From Pyrinomonadaceae bacterium (GTDB lineage: Bacteria > Acidobacteriota > Blastocatellia > Pyrinomonadales > Pyrinomonadaceae), in assembly GCA_026129865.1 (NCBI GenBank), contig JAHCHG010000001.1, positions 726,097-790,096 of the forward strand: DNA of 64,000 nucleotides, written 5' to 3'. A program made the position numbers and the translations under genes. The notes below the pieces were generated by a model. That model was given only the letters and a program-made list of their open reading frames with translations. It ran no database searches and was not told the DNA's origin. Positions within the stretch are counted from its first letter, which is position 1. Each line of letters starts with the position of its first letter. Below, piece after piece: positions 28,156 through 37,276 of this stretch.

Positions 28156-28482
28156 TCAGATTTCTTGCGGGTCGGATTCGGGGTTGTCGAATATTTTCCA
28201 CCATTCCGTCGCGATCTCTTCGACGATCTTACAATCGCAATAGCCGCCGTTTTGCGAAAGCCAGCCCGAGACCTTTGGAAAACTCAGACCGTTCTGCATC
28301 AAAAACTGCATGGTAAAACGATTTGTGTGATCGCACGGCTTTTCTTCGAGCGTCATTTCCAAAAAATCGAAAAGATCGTCTAACTTCTCCTTCGGTGCCG
28401 GCAGCCGGACCAGATATTTCTGCAGTTCCTCACCGCTCAGCTGCGCCATTACTTCTATTTCGCGTTTTTTTACAATCGGCAT
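28156..28482 (-). CDS. DUF2695 family protein
   Basis: 108 residues from ATG 28482, overlapping the end of bioD by 13 nt; a second in-frame ATG at 28449 is equally placed after an AGAAG. The C-terminal half carries NGLSFPKVSGWLSQNGGYCDCKI, the hallmark of DUF2695 (a conserved NGGYCDC). Role unknown; the cysteine pair could bind metal. Its position inside the biotin cluster, coupled to bioD, is the only functional hint. Confidence 0.75.
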   Translation of the reverse strand: MPIVKKREIEVMAQLSGEELQKYLVRLPAPKEKLDDLFDFLEMTLEEKPCDHTNRFTMQFLMQNGLSFPKVSGWLSQNGGYCDCKIVEEIATEWWKIFDNPESDPQEI

Positions 28483-29102
28483 AAATTTTCTCTGCTCCAG
28501 TTTCTAAACTCGTCTGAATCAAGTCTCTCAAATTTCGGCATCTCTGCCAAAACGTCCGTTTTTCCGTAATGTTCGATCGCCGATCTATTTTCAGCATTAA
28601 ATTCGCCGATCATGACAACGCCTTTCACATCAATTCCGCGACCTCTCAGCGATTCGATAGTTAAAACGGTGTGATTTATAGTTCCAAGATTGGAGCGCGA
28701 TGCGATCAGTACCGGAATGTCAAGACATTTTATAAGATCGATGATCAACTCGTTTTCATTGAGCGGAACCAAAACGCCGCCTGCGCCTTCGACGATCCAA
28801 AAACGGGAATCGTCTATCTTCATTTTAAGAATTTCGCCGATCGAGATACGTCGACCTGCCAAACGCGCAGAAAGGTGCGGCGAAAGAGGTTTTTCCAATC
28901 TAATGCCGGTTTCGTGAATCTCGTCATCAGAGCATAGGGCGAGATTTCTTACCGTTTCGGTGTCGTTATCTTCCTCTATTCCGGTCTGGACCGGCTTCCA
29001 GTAAACCACGTTTTCCGAATCACGCAGTCCAAACGCTAAAGCGGCTGAAAGTACTGTTTTTCCGATGCCGGTGTCCGTTCCGGTTACAAAAATTCCGCGC
29101 AT
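28470..29102 (-). CDS. bioD: ATP-dependent dethiobiotin synthetase
   Basis: Closes the ureido ring of dethiobiotin from DAPA, CO2 and ATP. 210 residues with P-loop FVTGTDTGIGKTVLSAALA at the N-terminus, YWKPVQTG, VEGAGGVLVPLNE, and a later LIASRSNLGTINHTVLT, all family-typical. The stop overlaps the DUF2695 start and the ATG lies 3 nt after the bioF stop, indicating one polycistronic message. Confidence 0.95.
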   Translation of the reverse strand: MRGIFVTGTDTGIGKTVLSAALAFGLRDSENVVYWKPVQTGIEEDNDTETVRNLALCSDDEIHETGIRLEKPLSPHLSARLAGRRISIGEILKMKIDDSRFWIVEGAGGVLVPLNENELIIDLIKCLDIPVLIASRSNLGTINHTVLTIESLRGRGIDVKGVVMIGEFNAENRSAIEHYGKTDVLAEMPKFERLDSDEFRNWSRENLCRL

Positions 29103-29105
29103 AAC

Positions 29106-30233
29106 TTAATTTTCCGACATTGATATTTCCAACGCGTCGACAAATTCCCGCAGCACATTTTCGGTCAGACCCGAATTCAGCGAAACGCGCAAACGAGACG
29201 TCCCTTCGGCGACCGTCGGCGGACGTATCGCACGAACGTCGAAACCTTTCGCCTGCATCGATTCTGCTATCTTTACTGCGCGTTCGCTGCCGCCGATCAT
29301 TATCGGTACTATTTGGGAATTGTCATTTGGAACCGTTATTCCCGCATCGTTTAATAATCTGCGAAAGAACCCGGCAGTTTCGAGCAATTTTTTGCGGCGT
29401 CCATCCTCGGTTTCTGCAATTCCGATCGATTCGATCAAAGCCGCGGCAGCAGCCGGAACCGGTGCGGTTGAAAAAATAAATGAACGGCAGCGATTGATGA
29501 GATATTCAATCGTCTCTGTATCGCCCGCCGCAAATGCACCTGACACCCCGAGCGCTTTTCCCGCCGTGTTCACAGATAAGAAAACGTCCTGTTCGATCCC
29601 GAATTCTTCGATCAAACCGCTGCCGCGTTTTCCGAAGATCCCAACCGCATGTGCCTCATCGACGATCAGATTTGTGTTCGTCTCGCGGCAAAGTTCGGCA
29701 TATTTATCGAGCGGAGCGATATCGCCGTCCATAGAGAAAAGCGACTCCGTAACAAGAAATTTTTGACCGCGGCATGAAGTTTCCCTCAGCAGTTTAGATA
29801 GATGCTCGGGATCCAAATGCGGAAATACTACCTTTTTGCATTTGGATAATCTAATGCCGTCGATCAGACTTGCATGATTTAATTCGTCGGAAAACACGAC
29901 ATCTTCCGGTTCGAGAAAAGTCTGTAAGATCCCGACATTTGCCTGGTAACCCGTTGCAAAATAAAGCGAACCTTCCGTAGTTTTCCAATCGGCAAAACGC
30001 GCTTCCGCTTCATGGAACAAATCGCGATCCCCGCGCAAAAGTCTCGAAGCGGTCGAACCGATTCCGTCTTTTCGCGCGCTGTAGACAAACGCATTCTTTA
30101 TCCGTGAATCGTTTGCCAGGCAGAGGAAATCGTTCGAAGAAAAATCGATACCCCGCGGCGGCGAAAGCTTTCGGGTTAAGCCTTTCGCTTCGATCTCTTT
30201 AAGCTGCTGCCGGATTCTTTCAGCAAGTTTCAT
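29106..30233 (-). CDS. bioF: 8-amino-7-oxononanoate synthase
   Basis: PLP-dependent condensation of pimeloyl thioester with alanine. 375 residues of alpha-oxoamine synthase type: GIDFSSNDFLCLANDSRI, GSTASRLLRGDRDLFHEAE, FSDELNHASLIDGIRLS, VTESLFSMDGDIAPL, IVDEAHAVGIFGKRGSGL, and NTAGKALGVSGAFAAG with the PLP Lys. Slightly short of the usual 385 but complete. Tight to bioD. No bioC or bioH for pimeloyl synthesis is visible nearby. Confidence 0.95.
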   Translation of the reverse strand: MKLAERIRQQLKEIEAKGLTRKLSPPRGIDFSSNDFLCLANDSRIKNAFVYSARKDGIGSTASRLLRGDRDLFHEAEARFADWKTTEGSLYFATGYQANVGILQTFLEPEDVVFSDELNHASLIDGIRLSKCKKVVFPHLDPEHLSKLLRETSCRGQKFLVTESLFSMDGDIAPLDKYAELCRETNTNLIVDEAHAVGIFGKRGSGLIEEFGIEQDVFLSVNTAGKALGVSGAFAAGDTETIEYLINRCRSFIFSTAPVPAAAAALIESIGIAETEDGRRKKLLETAGFFRRLLNDAGITVPNDNSQIVPIMIGGSERAVKIAESMQAKGFDVRAIRPPTVAEGTSRLRVSLNSGLTENVLREFVDALEISMSEN

Positions 30234-30310
30234 TAAAAATTTCCGCTGATAAATAGAAAAACTGGATTTGCGAACCTTAATTATTGTTCATAAAACGCGT
30301 TCGTTCAAAC

Positions 30311-31591
30311 TTATCGTTGTGCTGATCCCTCGTGTTTCGCGTCCTCGATTTCCTTCTGCTTCAGTCCGTCGCGACCATCGTATTTCATAAACTTCGGCAG
30401 CAGGATCGCGAGAACAATTGTCCCGATCACGGTTAATATTCCGCCTGAAACAATAGAAGTTTTGACATCCGTAAAATAAGCGACGATCCCGGATTCCGCA
30501 TCCCCCAGCATCGGTCCGGTTAGAAAACTGATCATTTCAATTCCGGCAAGGCGCCCGCGAAATCTGTCCGGAACGGTCTGATTCCAGATAGTTTGCCGGA
30601 AAATACCGCTGATCATATCGCAGTAACCGGCAACAGCTAAAAAGAACAAGGCAAGATAAAGACTGTTGGAAAAGCCGAAAAATGTGATCGCTGCGCCCCA
30701 TCCGCCGGCGGCGAGCGTGACAGCCAATCCGTGACGATGAACCCACTGCGCCCAACGCGAAGTAAACGTTGCCACAAGCGCACCGACAGCAATCGCCGAG
30801 TAGAACAAACCGACCGACGACGCAGCGCCAAAAGCCACCGCAAGCGCCGGAAACAGTGCTTTCGGCATTCCGAAAAACATCGCGTTTATGTCGATCACGT
30901 ACGTGCCGATCAATTCCTCCCGGCTCATCGCGTATTTGAAGCCTTTCTTTATCGATTCTAAATTCGGTCGATCTGCGCCCGGCGGCGGCGGAACGGCTCG
31001 GATCAGCCATACCGCCGTAAGCGAAGCCGCAAATGTTACCAGATCGATCGAATAAGCAAGAAATGCGCCGTAATTTGCGATTATTACACCGCCCAAAATC
31101 GGTGCAAGAATAAATCCGAATTCGAACCGGATCGCGTTCAATGACGCAACAGCCGGCATCAATTCAAGCGGCACGATCTTTGGGATCAAAGCTTCGAACG
31201 AAGGTCGCTGCAGACCGGCAAGTCCGGCATGAAACGCAACAGCAACGAACAGAACCCAAATATGAGGATCCGGTAAAAGCGCGTTGATCAGAAGGATCGC
31301 AACCGTTATCGTTTGTCCGACTTCGGTTAGCCGGAGCATTTTTCGGCGATCGACCGAATCCGCCAAAGCGCCGCCGATGAACGCGAGAAAAAACATCGGA
31401 ACGAATTCCGCAACGCCCAAAAGTCCGACGTAAAGACTCGAATTCGTCAGCTGGAACATCTGCACGGGAACAACGATGAACGTCATCATCGTCCCGAAAA
31501 AAGAAATCAGCTGCCCGATAAAGAGCAGCCGGTAATCTCTTGAAACCTTTAGCGGCGTAATATCCAGCGCGAGATTTTTTAAGAAACTCAT
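30311..31591 (-). CDS. MFS transporter, enterobactin-exporter-like branch
   Basis: 426 residues, twelve predicted membrane spans. N-terminal DYRLLFIGQLISFFGTMMTF, the RDG-like loop ADSVDRRKMLRLTEVGQT between helices 2 and 3, and PSFEALIPKIVP resemble the MFS_3 (EntS-like) branch. Substrate unknown; its position between bioF and the hydrolase invites the idea of biotin-precursor export or uptake, but this branch is mainly exporters of diverse compounds. Start overlaps the stop of the hydrolase gene by 4 nt. Confidence 0.85.
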   Translation of the reverse strand: MSFLKNLALDITPLKVSRDYRLLFIGQLISFFGTMMTFIVVPVQMFQLTNSSLYVGLLGVAEFVPMFFLAFIGGALADSVDRRKMLRLTEVGQTITVAILLINALLPDPHIWVLFVAVAFHAGLAGLQRPSFEALIPKIVPLELMPAVASLNAIRFEFGFILAPILGGVIIANYGAFLAYSIDLVTFAASLTAVWLIRAVPPPPGADRPNLESIKKGFKYAMSREELIGTYVIDINAMFFGMPKALFPALAVAFGAASSVGLFYSAIAVGALVATFTSRWAQWVHRHGLAVTLAAGGWGAAITFFGFSNSLYLALFFLAVAGYCDMISGIFRQTIWNQTVPDRFRGRLAGIEMISFLTGPMLGDAESGIVAYFTDVKTSIVSGGILTVIGTIVLAILLPKFMKYDGRDGLKQKEIEDAKHEGSAQR

Positions 31592-32490
31592 TTCTTTTTG
31601 GTTTCTTTCGGTTTTTCTTTAGGTTTGTCCTTTAGATATTTACCGAAAAACGCGATCGTGCGTTCCCATGCGATTTTAGCCGCTTCGGCGTCGTATCTCG
31701 CTTCGTTGGTGTCGTTGTGAAATGCGTGATTTTTGCCTTCGTACTTGTAAAGTTCATACGTTACGCCGTTCTCTTTTAATGCTTTTTCGTAATCCTCAAT
31801 TCCGGCATTGATCCGTTCATCTAACCCGGCGTAATGCAGCTGGACCGCGCCGGTGATCTTTGAAACGTCTTCCGCTTTCGGCTGGCTGCCGTAAAATGCG
31901 ACCGCGGCTTTCATATCCGGCGAATTTACCGCAAGCTGATTTGCCATCGCGCCGCCCCAGCAAAATCCAACGCAGCCGACGTTTCGCGGTTTTTCATTGT
32001 AATTTTTCAAATAATCCACTGCTGCGACGAAATCTTTAATCGTCGTTTCGCGATTGAGCTTTCCGATCATCGTCCGCGCTTCGTCCATATCGTCCGGCGT
32101 ATTGCCAAGCGGCGAAAGCGCGTCCGGCGCGAGCGCGATAAATCCCGCCAATGCGGCGCGCCGGGCGACATCTTCGATATGCGCGTTCAATCCGCGATTT
32201 TCATGGATGACAACAACGGCTGGGGTCTCTTTTTTAACCTTTTTCGGCGTTACGAGATAAGCACGCATTTTGCCGCTTTCACCGGGATAAGTAATGTATT
32301 TTGTAACGAGGTTTTTATCGTTTGCCGAGATCGTCTGCGCTTTGGTCCGATCGTTTTCGAGCGTCGGAAGCAGAGCCAGTGCCAGAGCCGAACTTCCTGC
32401 GATCTTTGTTAAACGATCTAAAAATGTGCGGCGGTCGATATCATCGGCGTGCGTGTATTCGTCGTAAAGATCGATATATTTCTGTTCCAT
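31588..32490 (-). CDS. Dienelactone hydrolase family protein with probable Tat signal
   Basis: 300 residues. The first 60 contain a twin-arginine motif (DRRTFLDRL, Arg20-Arg21) and a hydrophobic stretch (AGSSALALALLPTL), fitting Tat export of this subfamily. The hydrolase core has VVVIHENRGLN, the Cys nucleophile in GCVGFCWGGAMANQLA, and GKNHAFHND with the His. Lys-rich tail. Natural substrate unknown. Translationally coupled to the MFS gene and lying between bioB and bioF. A role analogous to the missing BioH esterase is conceivable but unlikely if it is exported. Confidence 0.88.
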   Translation of the reverse strand: MEQKYIDLYDEYTHADDIDRRTFLDRLTKIAGSSALALALLPTLENDRTKAQTISANDKNLVTKYITYPGESGKMRAYLVTPKKVKKETPAVVVIHENRGLNAHIEDVARRAALAGFIALAPDALSPLGNTPDDMDEARTMIGKLNRETTIKDFVAAVDYLKNYNEKPRNVGCVGFCWGGAMANQLAVNSPDMKAAVAFYGSQPKAEDVSKITGAVQLHYAGLDERINAGIEDYEKALKENGVTYELYKYEGKNHAFHNDTNEARYDAEAAKIAWERTIAFFGKYLKDKPKEKPKETKKK

Positions 32491-32566
32491 TTTTGCCTCG
32501 TTAGAAGATTTCTTAATTTCTATTTACCTTCGGAATAAGTGAAAAGGGATAAGTTTTAAGTTTTAT

Positions 32567-33526
32567 CTAAGCAGCCGCGGAAAACAGCTTCATTCCAAGT
32601 TTTTCCAGCAATTGGGTATCGCGGTTCGTTTCCGGATTCGGAGTTGTAAGAAGCTTTTCACCCATAAAAATGGAATTCGCACCGGCGATAAAACAAAGCG
32701 TCTGCGCTTCGTCGGAAAGTTCCAATCTTCCCGCACTTAAACGAACCATCGACGATGGCATCAGGATTCGCGCAGTTGCGATCATGCGAACAAAATCGAA
32801 AACGTCCAATGCCTTTTCGTCCTGCAGCGGCGTACCTTTTACCTTTACCAGCTGATTTATCGGCACACTTTCCGGATGCGGATCTTGATTAGATAACTGC
32901 TGAAGCAAACCGTAGCGGTCGTTTTTAGTTTCGCCCATGCCGATAATGCCGCCGCTGCAAACCGTCACACCGGCTTTACGAACGTTTGCCAGCGTTTTAA
33001 GCCGTTCGTCGTACGTTCTTGTCGTTATTACATCTCCGTAAAATTCGGGCGACGTGTCGAGGTTGTGGTTGTAAGCCGTCAATCCGGCTTCGGCGAGCTT
33101 TTCCGCCTGATCTTCACGCAGCATGCCGAGCGTGCAGCAGGCTTCTAAACCTAATGAACGAACCCCTTTGACCATTTCCAAAATCTGATCAAACTGCTCG
33201 CCGTTAGGAACATCGCGCCACGCGGCACCCATACAGAAACGCGTTGCGCCCGAATCCTTCGCGTTTTTCGCCGCTTCAAGCGTACTTTCGACGCTCATCA
33301 GAGCCTCGCGTTCCAATCCGGTTTTGTAGTGAGCCGACTGCGGGCAATAGCCGCAATCTTCCGGACAGCCGCCGGTTTTTATGCTTAAAAGCTGACAGCC
33401 TTGAATCGCATCAGGCTTATGGTATTCGCGATGGACGGTCTGTGCCCGGAAAATAAGCTCCGGCAGCGGCAAATTGTAAATCTCTTCGATCTCTTCGATC
33501 GACCAATCGTGTCTTAAATTTGTCAT
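32567..33526 (-). CDS. bioB: Biotin synthase
   Basis: Radical-SAM enzyme that inserts sulphur into dethiobiotin. 319 residues. The 4Fe-4S cluster motif [16 protein letters not shown] places Cys54, Cys58 and Cys61; downstream are the 2Fe-2S ligands and [25 protein letters not shown], and [12 protein letters not shown]-terminal [19 protein letters not shown] is typical. It is the first gene of the biotin cluster in transcription order and comes 23 nt after the membrane-protein gene, so no separate promoter is obvious. Confidence 0.96.
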   Translation of the reverse strand: MTNLRHDWSIEEIEEIYNLPLPELIFRAQTVHREYHKPDAIQGCQLLSIKTGGCPEDCGYCPQSAHYKTGLEREALMSVESTLEAAKNAKDSGATRFCMGAAWRDVPNGEQFDQILEMVKGVRSLGLEACCTLGMLREDQAEKLAEAGLTAYNHNLDTSPEFYGDVITTRTYDERLKTLANVRKAGVTVCSGGIIGMGETKNDRYGLLQQLSNQDPHPESVPINQLVKVKGTPLQDEKALDVFDFVRMIATARILMPSSMVRLSAGRLELSDEAQTLCFIAGANSIFMGEKLLTTPNPETNRDTQLLEKLGMKLFSAAA

Positions 33527-33549
33527 ATCGTTTGAAGTGCTAATCGCGT

Positions 33550-34818
33550 TTACGGCTTGACGAAGTCAGTCCATAAAAAAAGATAGGTCGCGTAAAGATT
33601 GATGATAAATGAAAAAATATATGTAATCCATTCGAACCGCGTAATTTTCTTTGGTGCAGATTCAAGCAGTATGACAAAGATCCACGGCAAAAGTATGATC
33701 GCGTACCGGTAACTGAACTGCCATCCGCCCGCGTTTCCATGGATCCAAAGCAAAAATGTCATAACAACGATCGCTATCCACGCGGTATATTTCAACAAAA
33801 AGTTTCGGGCGCCGCGGCGAAGCATCAAAAGCAGAAACGGACTCGCCATTAAGATTGAACCGCCAAACCCGGTCGGCGTGTAAAACGGAAATCCTTCGAC
33901 TTTTTTCCACGTTTCGAGCAGCATTTCGTTTATATTGTACGGAATGTAATAGATCGAAAAAATTCCGTATCGGTACCACGGCTCGTCTAAAACACCCGGA
34001 ATATGCGAGTGTCCGAAATCGAACGGCGAATGAAAGCGCGCGTAATTGTAAACGAGCGTTGAGACGCCTAGTAAGAACGGAATAAGACAAAAACCGGCAA
34101 AGCTTGTTAGTTGATCTTTGATGTTTGATCTTTGATCTTCGATCTCTTCAACTTCGAACTTTGAACTTTGAACTTTGAACTTATAAAGCAGGAAAAGATA
34201 GATCGGCGCCGTTAAGATAATCTCCGTCCGGTTTCCAAACGCAAGTGCAAAAAATGCACCGGCAGCGATCGGATTTCGCTTGTAAACCGTAAAATAGATC
34301 GCGCCGAGTTCGCCGAGCATCGCAAACCCGAGCGTTAATTGCCACGCGCCCGCCATTGCAAGGTTTGTCCAAAGCCAGGTGCCGAACATTATTCCGCAAA
34401 CCATCAATATCCGCCGCTGCGGCGTGTGTTCATAAAAACGCGAGATCAGAAAGAGCATCAGCGCGATCAGCATCGCCAGAATCGACGCGATAAATGCGGC
34501 TGGCATTTCCTTAACGATCCCGAGCTGTTTTAACAGAGCAAACGGCATCATCGAAACGACGCTGCCGTACGGAAACGCCGAATAATAATTCCCTTCGAAC
34601 GGGATCATCTCGTTCAGCCAAGACGGCTGCTTCAGCTTAAAACCGATCGCACCGTTAAAAAAACGGTCTGCCATTCGAAACGAGTAATCGTAGTAATACT
34701 GCGGTTTCGGATTGCTGAAATAATAAACGGCTCCGGCGGTGAGAATAAAGACAAGGATAAGAACCCGTGTTCTTCTCACGCTTTCAGATTTCGAATTTTC
34801 GTATTCGTTTGAAAACAT
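33550..34818 (-). CDS. Multi-spanning membrane protein, glycosyltransferase-39-like
   Basis: 422 residues with about ten membrane spans. An N-terminal exported loop ([20 protein letters not shown]) and the general layout recall dolichol/undecaprenyl-sugar mannosyltransferase-type proteins (GT39/GT83), but the usual D-E/D-D catalytic pair in the first loop is not evident. A cytoplasmic loop at about residues 213-236 ([19 protein letters not shown]) is encoded by a heptad repeat array and looks inserted: it is hydrophilic in the middle of a hydrophobic region. Next gene downstream is bioB. Confidence 0.65.
   Translation of the reverse strand: MFSNEYENSKSESVRRTRVLILVFILTAGAVYYFSNPKPQYYYDYSFRMADRFFNGAIGFKLKQPSWLNEMIPFEGNYYSAFPYGSVVSMMPFALLKQLGIVKEMPAAFIASILAMLIALMLFLISRFYEHTPQRRILMVCGIMFGTWLWTNLAMAGAWQLTLGFAMLGELGAIYFTVYKRNPIAAGAFFALAFGNRTEIILTAPIYLFLLYKFKVQSSKFEVEEIEDQRSNIKDQLTSFAGFCLIPFLLGVSTLVYNYARFHSPFDFGHSHIPGVLDEPWYRYGIFSIYYIPYNINEMLLETWKKVEGFPFYTPTGFGGSILMASPFLLLMLRRGARNFLLKYTAWIAIVVMTFLLWIHGNAGGWQFSYRYAIILLPWIFVILLESAPKKITRFEWITYIFSFIINLYATYLFLWTDFVKP
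34111..34180. repeat. Heptad array of ten units inside a coding sequence
   Basis: Ten exact 7-nt units on the plus strand: four of TTGATnT type and one TCGATCT, a CTTCAAC, a TTCGAAC, then TTTGAAC three times. Total 70 nt, so it shifts the reading frame relative to its absence, yet the membrane-protein frame stays open through it. It encodes a hydrophilic loop. Confidence 0.85.
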
Positions 34819-34862
34819 TATGCCTTACAGTTTCGTACGGACGACAGAAAAGACAGTGCGGA

Positions 34863-36263
34863 TTATTTTCGTTCGTTCCCGCCGATCATTTCTTTCGCAG
34901 CTTTGATTGCGGAATCAAGATCGGAGATCTTGCCGTCAAGCTGCAGTTCGTAAACCGCATTCGTGATCTCGCCGAATTTAGGCGACGGTTCGAGCCCGAG
35001 TTCGATTAGGTGTCGCCCCATCAAGATTGGCTTCGGAGCTTTCTGCTCGACCTGAAGTTCCCTTACCTTTTCGATAAACCATTCCTGCGCTTCCGAGCCA
35101 AAGCGCCTTTCCGGCGGCAGCCAATCGGGATTCCGACCCAGGGAATCGGCTTTTGCGACGCGATATAAAAGATCGGGTTCAACTTTCCGCGCCAAACGAC
35201 GAAACGCGCCGTCGCCGACCGAGTCCCGAACTTTGAAAAATTCTCCCGGTTTTAGATGATATCGGACCAGCTGAATGACCTGTTCGCGAACGTCGAAACC
35301 GTGAAGCGTGTGAATGTTCAATCGGTCGAGAAATGAGATCGTCGGTTTTACGCCTGCCTCGTCATGCGCATGAGAGCGCCAGCGCCCATCGAAAAATTTC
35401 GTCGTCGGCGGTTTCCCGAAATCGTGGCAAAGCGCGCCGAGCATTACCGCGACTTTTTTCGGATACGGCAGATCTTCGATCAATTTGCGCGCTTCGTCGG
35501 CAACCATCAAAGTGTGAACGTCGACGTCGCCTTCCGGATGCCATTCCGGTTCCTGCGGAACGCCGACGAGCGACTTTAATTCAGGAAAAAGCTGGTCGAC
35601 AACATTTAGGTCGTAAAGCAACTGAAGTCCGATGGAAGGTTTTTCCGATCTTAACAGGATCTTTTCGATCTCGCCCCAAATGCGTTCCGGCGGAAGATCT
35701 GCCAGATCAATATTACGGCAAAGTTGGGCGGTTTCAGGCTCTATTTTGAAATTAAAACGCGAAGCGAACTGCGCCGCCCGCAAAACTCTCAGCGAATCTT
35801 CGGCAAAGGTTTCCGGCGAAACCATTCGCAAAATTTTCTTTCGGAGATCATCGCGACCATTGAAACAATCGATAATTTCGCCCGTCAGCGCGTCCTTTAG
35901 GATTGCGTTGACGGTAAAATCACGACGTTTCGCCGCTTCTTCGAACGACATGTCCGGGTCGCCTTCGACTATAAATCCTTTGTGACCTTTTCCGGATTTC
36001 CGCTCACGGCGCGGCAGCGAAACGTCAAGATCGTGTCCGATCTTATACACCGTAAACGCCTCGCCTACAGCGTTTACTTCACCTTTTTCGCTGATGATCT
36101 CTTTTAATCTTGTCGGGTCAATTCCGTAAACTTCAAGATCCCAATCTTTAGGTGAAATACCCATCAACTCATCGCGCACACATCCGCCGACAAGCATTGC
36201 GCGACCACCATTCTGGTTGATAGTTTCGGCGAGATTTATGATCTTGTCAGGTAAAAATTGCAT
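34863..36263 (-). CDS. cca: CCA tRNA nucleotidyltransferase / poly(A) polymerase family with HD domain
   Basis: 466 residues. Residues 20-160 form the class II nucleotidyltransferase head: MLVGGCVRDELMG, KDWDLEVYG (the catalytic DxD variant), the RRDFTVNAI motif and RVLRAAQFASRF. From about residue 245 an HD phosphohydrolase domain follows (DVDVHTLMVAD, GALCHDFGKP, H and D ligands). Head plus HD domain is the usual form of the bacterial CCA-adding enzyme with 2'-phosphodiesterase activity. It could instead be a poly(A) polymerase. ATG at 36263. Confidence 0.88.
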   Translation of the reverse strand: MQFLPDKIINLAETINQNGGRAMLVGGCVRDELMGISPKDWDLEVYGIDPTRLKEIISEKGEVNAVGEAFTVYKIGHDLDVSLPRRERKSGKGHKGFIVEGDPDMSFEEAAKRRDFTVNAILKDALTGEIIDCFNGRDDLRKKILRMVSPETFAEDSLRVLRAAQFASRFNFKIEPETAQLCRNIDLADLPPERIWGEIEKILLRSEKPSIGLQLLYDLNVVDQLFPELKSLVGVPQEPEWHPEGDVDVHTLMVADEARKLIEDLPYPKKVAVMLGALCHDFGKPPTTKFFDGRWRSHAHDEAGVKPTISFLDRLNIHTLHGFDVREQVIQLVRYHLKPGEFFKVRDSVGDGAFRRLARKVEPDLLYRVAKADSLGRNPDWLPPERRFGSEAQEWFIEKVRELQVEQKAPKPILMGRHLIELGLEPSPKFGEITNAVYELQLDGKISDLDSAIKAAKEMIGGNERK

Positions 36264-36314
36264 TAAAATAAAAAATTTGTATTTCTTTAAAATACGAAAC
36301 TGGATTTAAACAAT

Positions 36315-36563
36315 TTGCCGAAAAATCTATTAAAAGATAATGCAATTCGGCTGGAAATTGAACAAGGCGTTTTGATTTTTCGTGCAACAGAGAAAATTCA
36401 AAATAGAATTGCAGAGTTAGTCGAAAAAGAAAAAACATTAGCATTGACGGCAAAGGGAACCGAAGAACTAGATGCCTACGAAGAGATTGACGATTATTTA
36501 AGCTACATCAATCGTTTCATACGAAATTCCGCAATGACTTCCGAGGTAAATATTGCCGCGTAA
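36315..36563 (+). CDS. Small protein upstream of the HNH pseudogene (82 aa)
   Basis: 82 residues from TTG 36315; no better start in frame. Composition is AT-rich and unlike the neighbours. The protein is Glu/Lys-rich and helical (IQNRIAELVEKEKTLALTAKG, EIDDYLSYINRFIRN). Its stop overlaps the TTG start of the HNH endonuclease remnant, the arrangement of a two-gene unit; short proteins of this kind often precede solitary HNH genes. Function unknown. Probably acquired together with the HNH gene. Confidence 0.6.
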   Translation: MPKNLLKDNAIRLEIEQGVLIFRATEKIQNRIAELVEKEKTLALTAKGTEELDAYEEIDDYLSYINRFIRNSAMTSEVNIAA

Positions 36564-37276
36564 AATTTCGATCTTCACATCTAAAAAAGTCCGTCAACGT
36601 GCTAAGTTTCTTTGCGAATACTGTCATACAAACGAGAGTTGGCAACTTATTCCTTTTACAATCAGGGCTTTCCTATAAAAAAATAGTAGCGTTATAAAAT
36701 TGAGTTTTTATCAATTGCCGTCTGCTTTAGCTGACGTTAGATTTGTCAATGAACTTGGCGGCTTGAGCCGAATTCCTGAAAAATAATCAATCATCCGATC
36801 AGCTTTAGCTAAAGCTCCAAGGATTTTATTTATTTATTGTATTTGGCTAAAGCCTGCCCCCTTTTTTCAACATTTTCCGTCCGCTAAAGCAGACGGCAAT
36901 TGATAAATCGCTTCTTACAGAGAATCACTAAAATTTTTTATAGGAAAACCCTGCTTTTACAATTGACCACATTGTTCCTGTTTCAAAAGGCGGAACGGAT
37001 GACTTAAAAAATTAAGCTTTAGCGTGTTTTCATTGTAATCGCCAAAAATCAGACAAACAATTTTTTACTAAAATTCCTGTTTTCAACCCAAGAAAAATGC
37101 ATTGGAATGAACATTTTTCATGGTCGGACAGTTTTTCAAAAATTATTCCAAAAACCGAAATAGGTCGTATTACAATTGAATTGCTCAAACTTAATCGTCA
37201 GCGAATTTGTGAAATTAGACGAGCAGATGTTTCGATCAATCGCCATCCGCCCGAAGATGATTTGATTGAAAACTAG
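36553..37276 (+). pseudogene. HNH endonuclease gene, split by a MITE and carrying a nonsense codon
   Basis: The 5' part (36553-36662) reads KVRQRAKFLCEYCHTNESWQ then LIPFTI. The 3' part (36964-37276) resumes with DHIVPVSKGGTDDLKN, a TAA stop where the family has Leu, then ALACFHCNRQKSD and a further 70 residues. Joined at the target duplication, they restore the classical CxxC ... DHIVP ... CxxC HNH fold without frame loss. So the gene was broken by a 291-bp insertion at 36663-36953 and has since picked up a nonsense mutation. Its stop codon overlaps the glyS stop on the other strand. Confidence 0.9.
36653..36963. mobile_element. MITE, 291 bp (36663-36953) with 10-bp target duplication
   Basis: The element runs from CAGGG at 36663 to CCCTG at 36953. 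Its terminal inverted repeats are 20 bp with one mismatch (CAGGGCTTTCCTATAAAAAA at the left end). It is flanked by identical direct repeats CTTTTACAAT at 36653-36662 and 36954-36963. Inside is a second inverted pair: TATCAATTGCCGTCTGCTTT (from 36710) against its complement near 36883-36906, plus the 16-bp palindrome AGCTTTAGCTAAAGCT. There is no transposase frame, so it needs a transposase in trans. The perfect duplication implies a recent insertion. Confidence 0.92.

Noticed and set aside
36663..36953. MITE as a CRISPR or integron attachment site
   Set aside because: Target duplication plus terminal inverted repeats are diagnostic of a transposable element; no spacers and no integrase.
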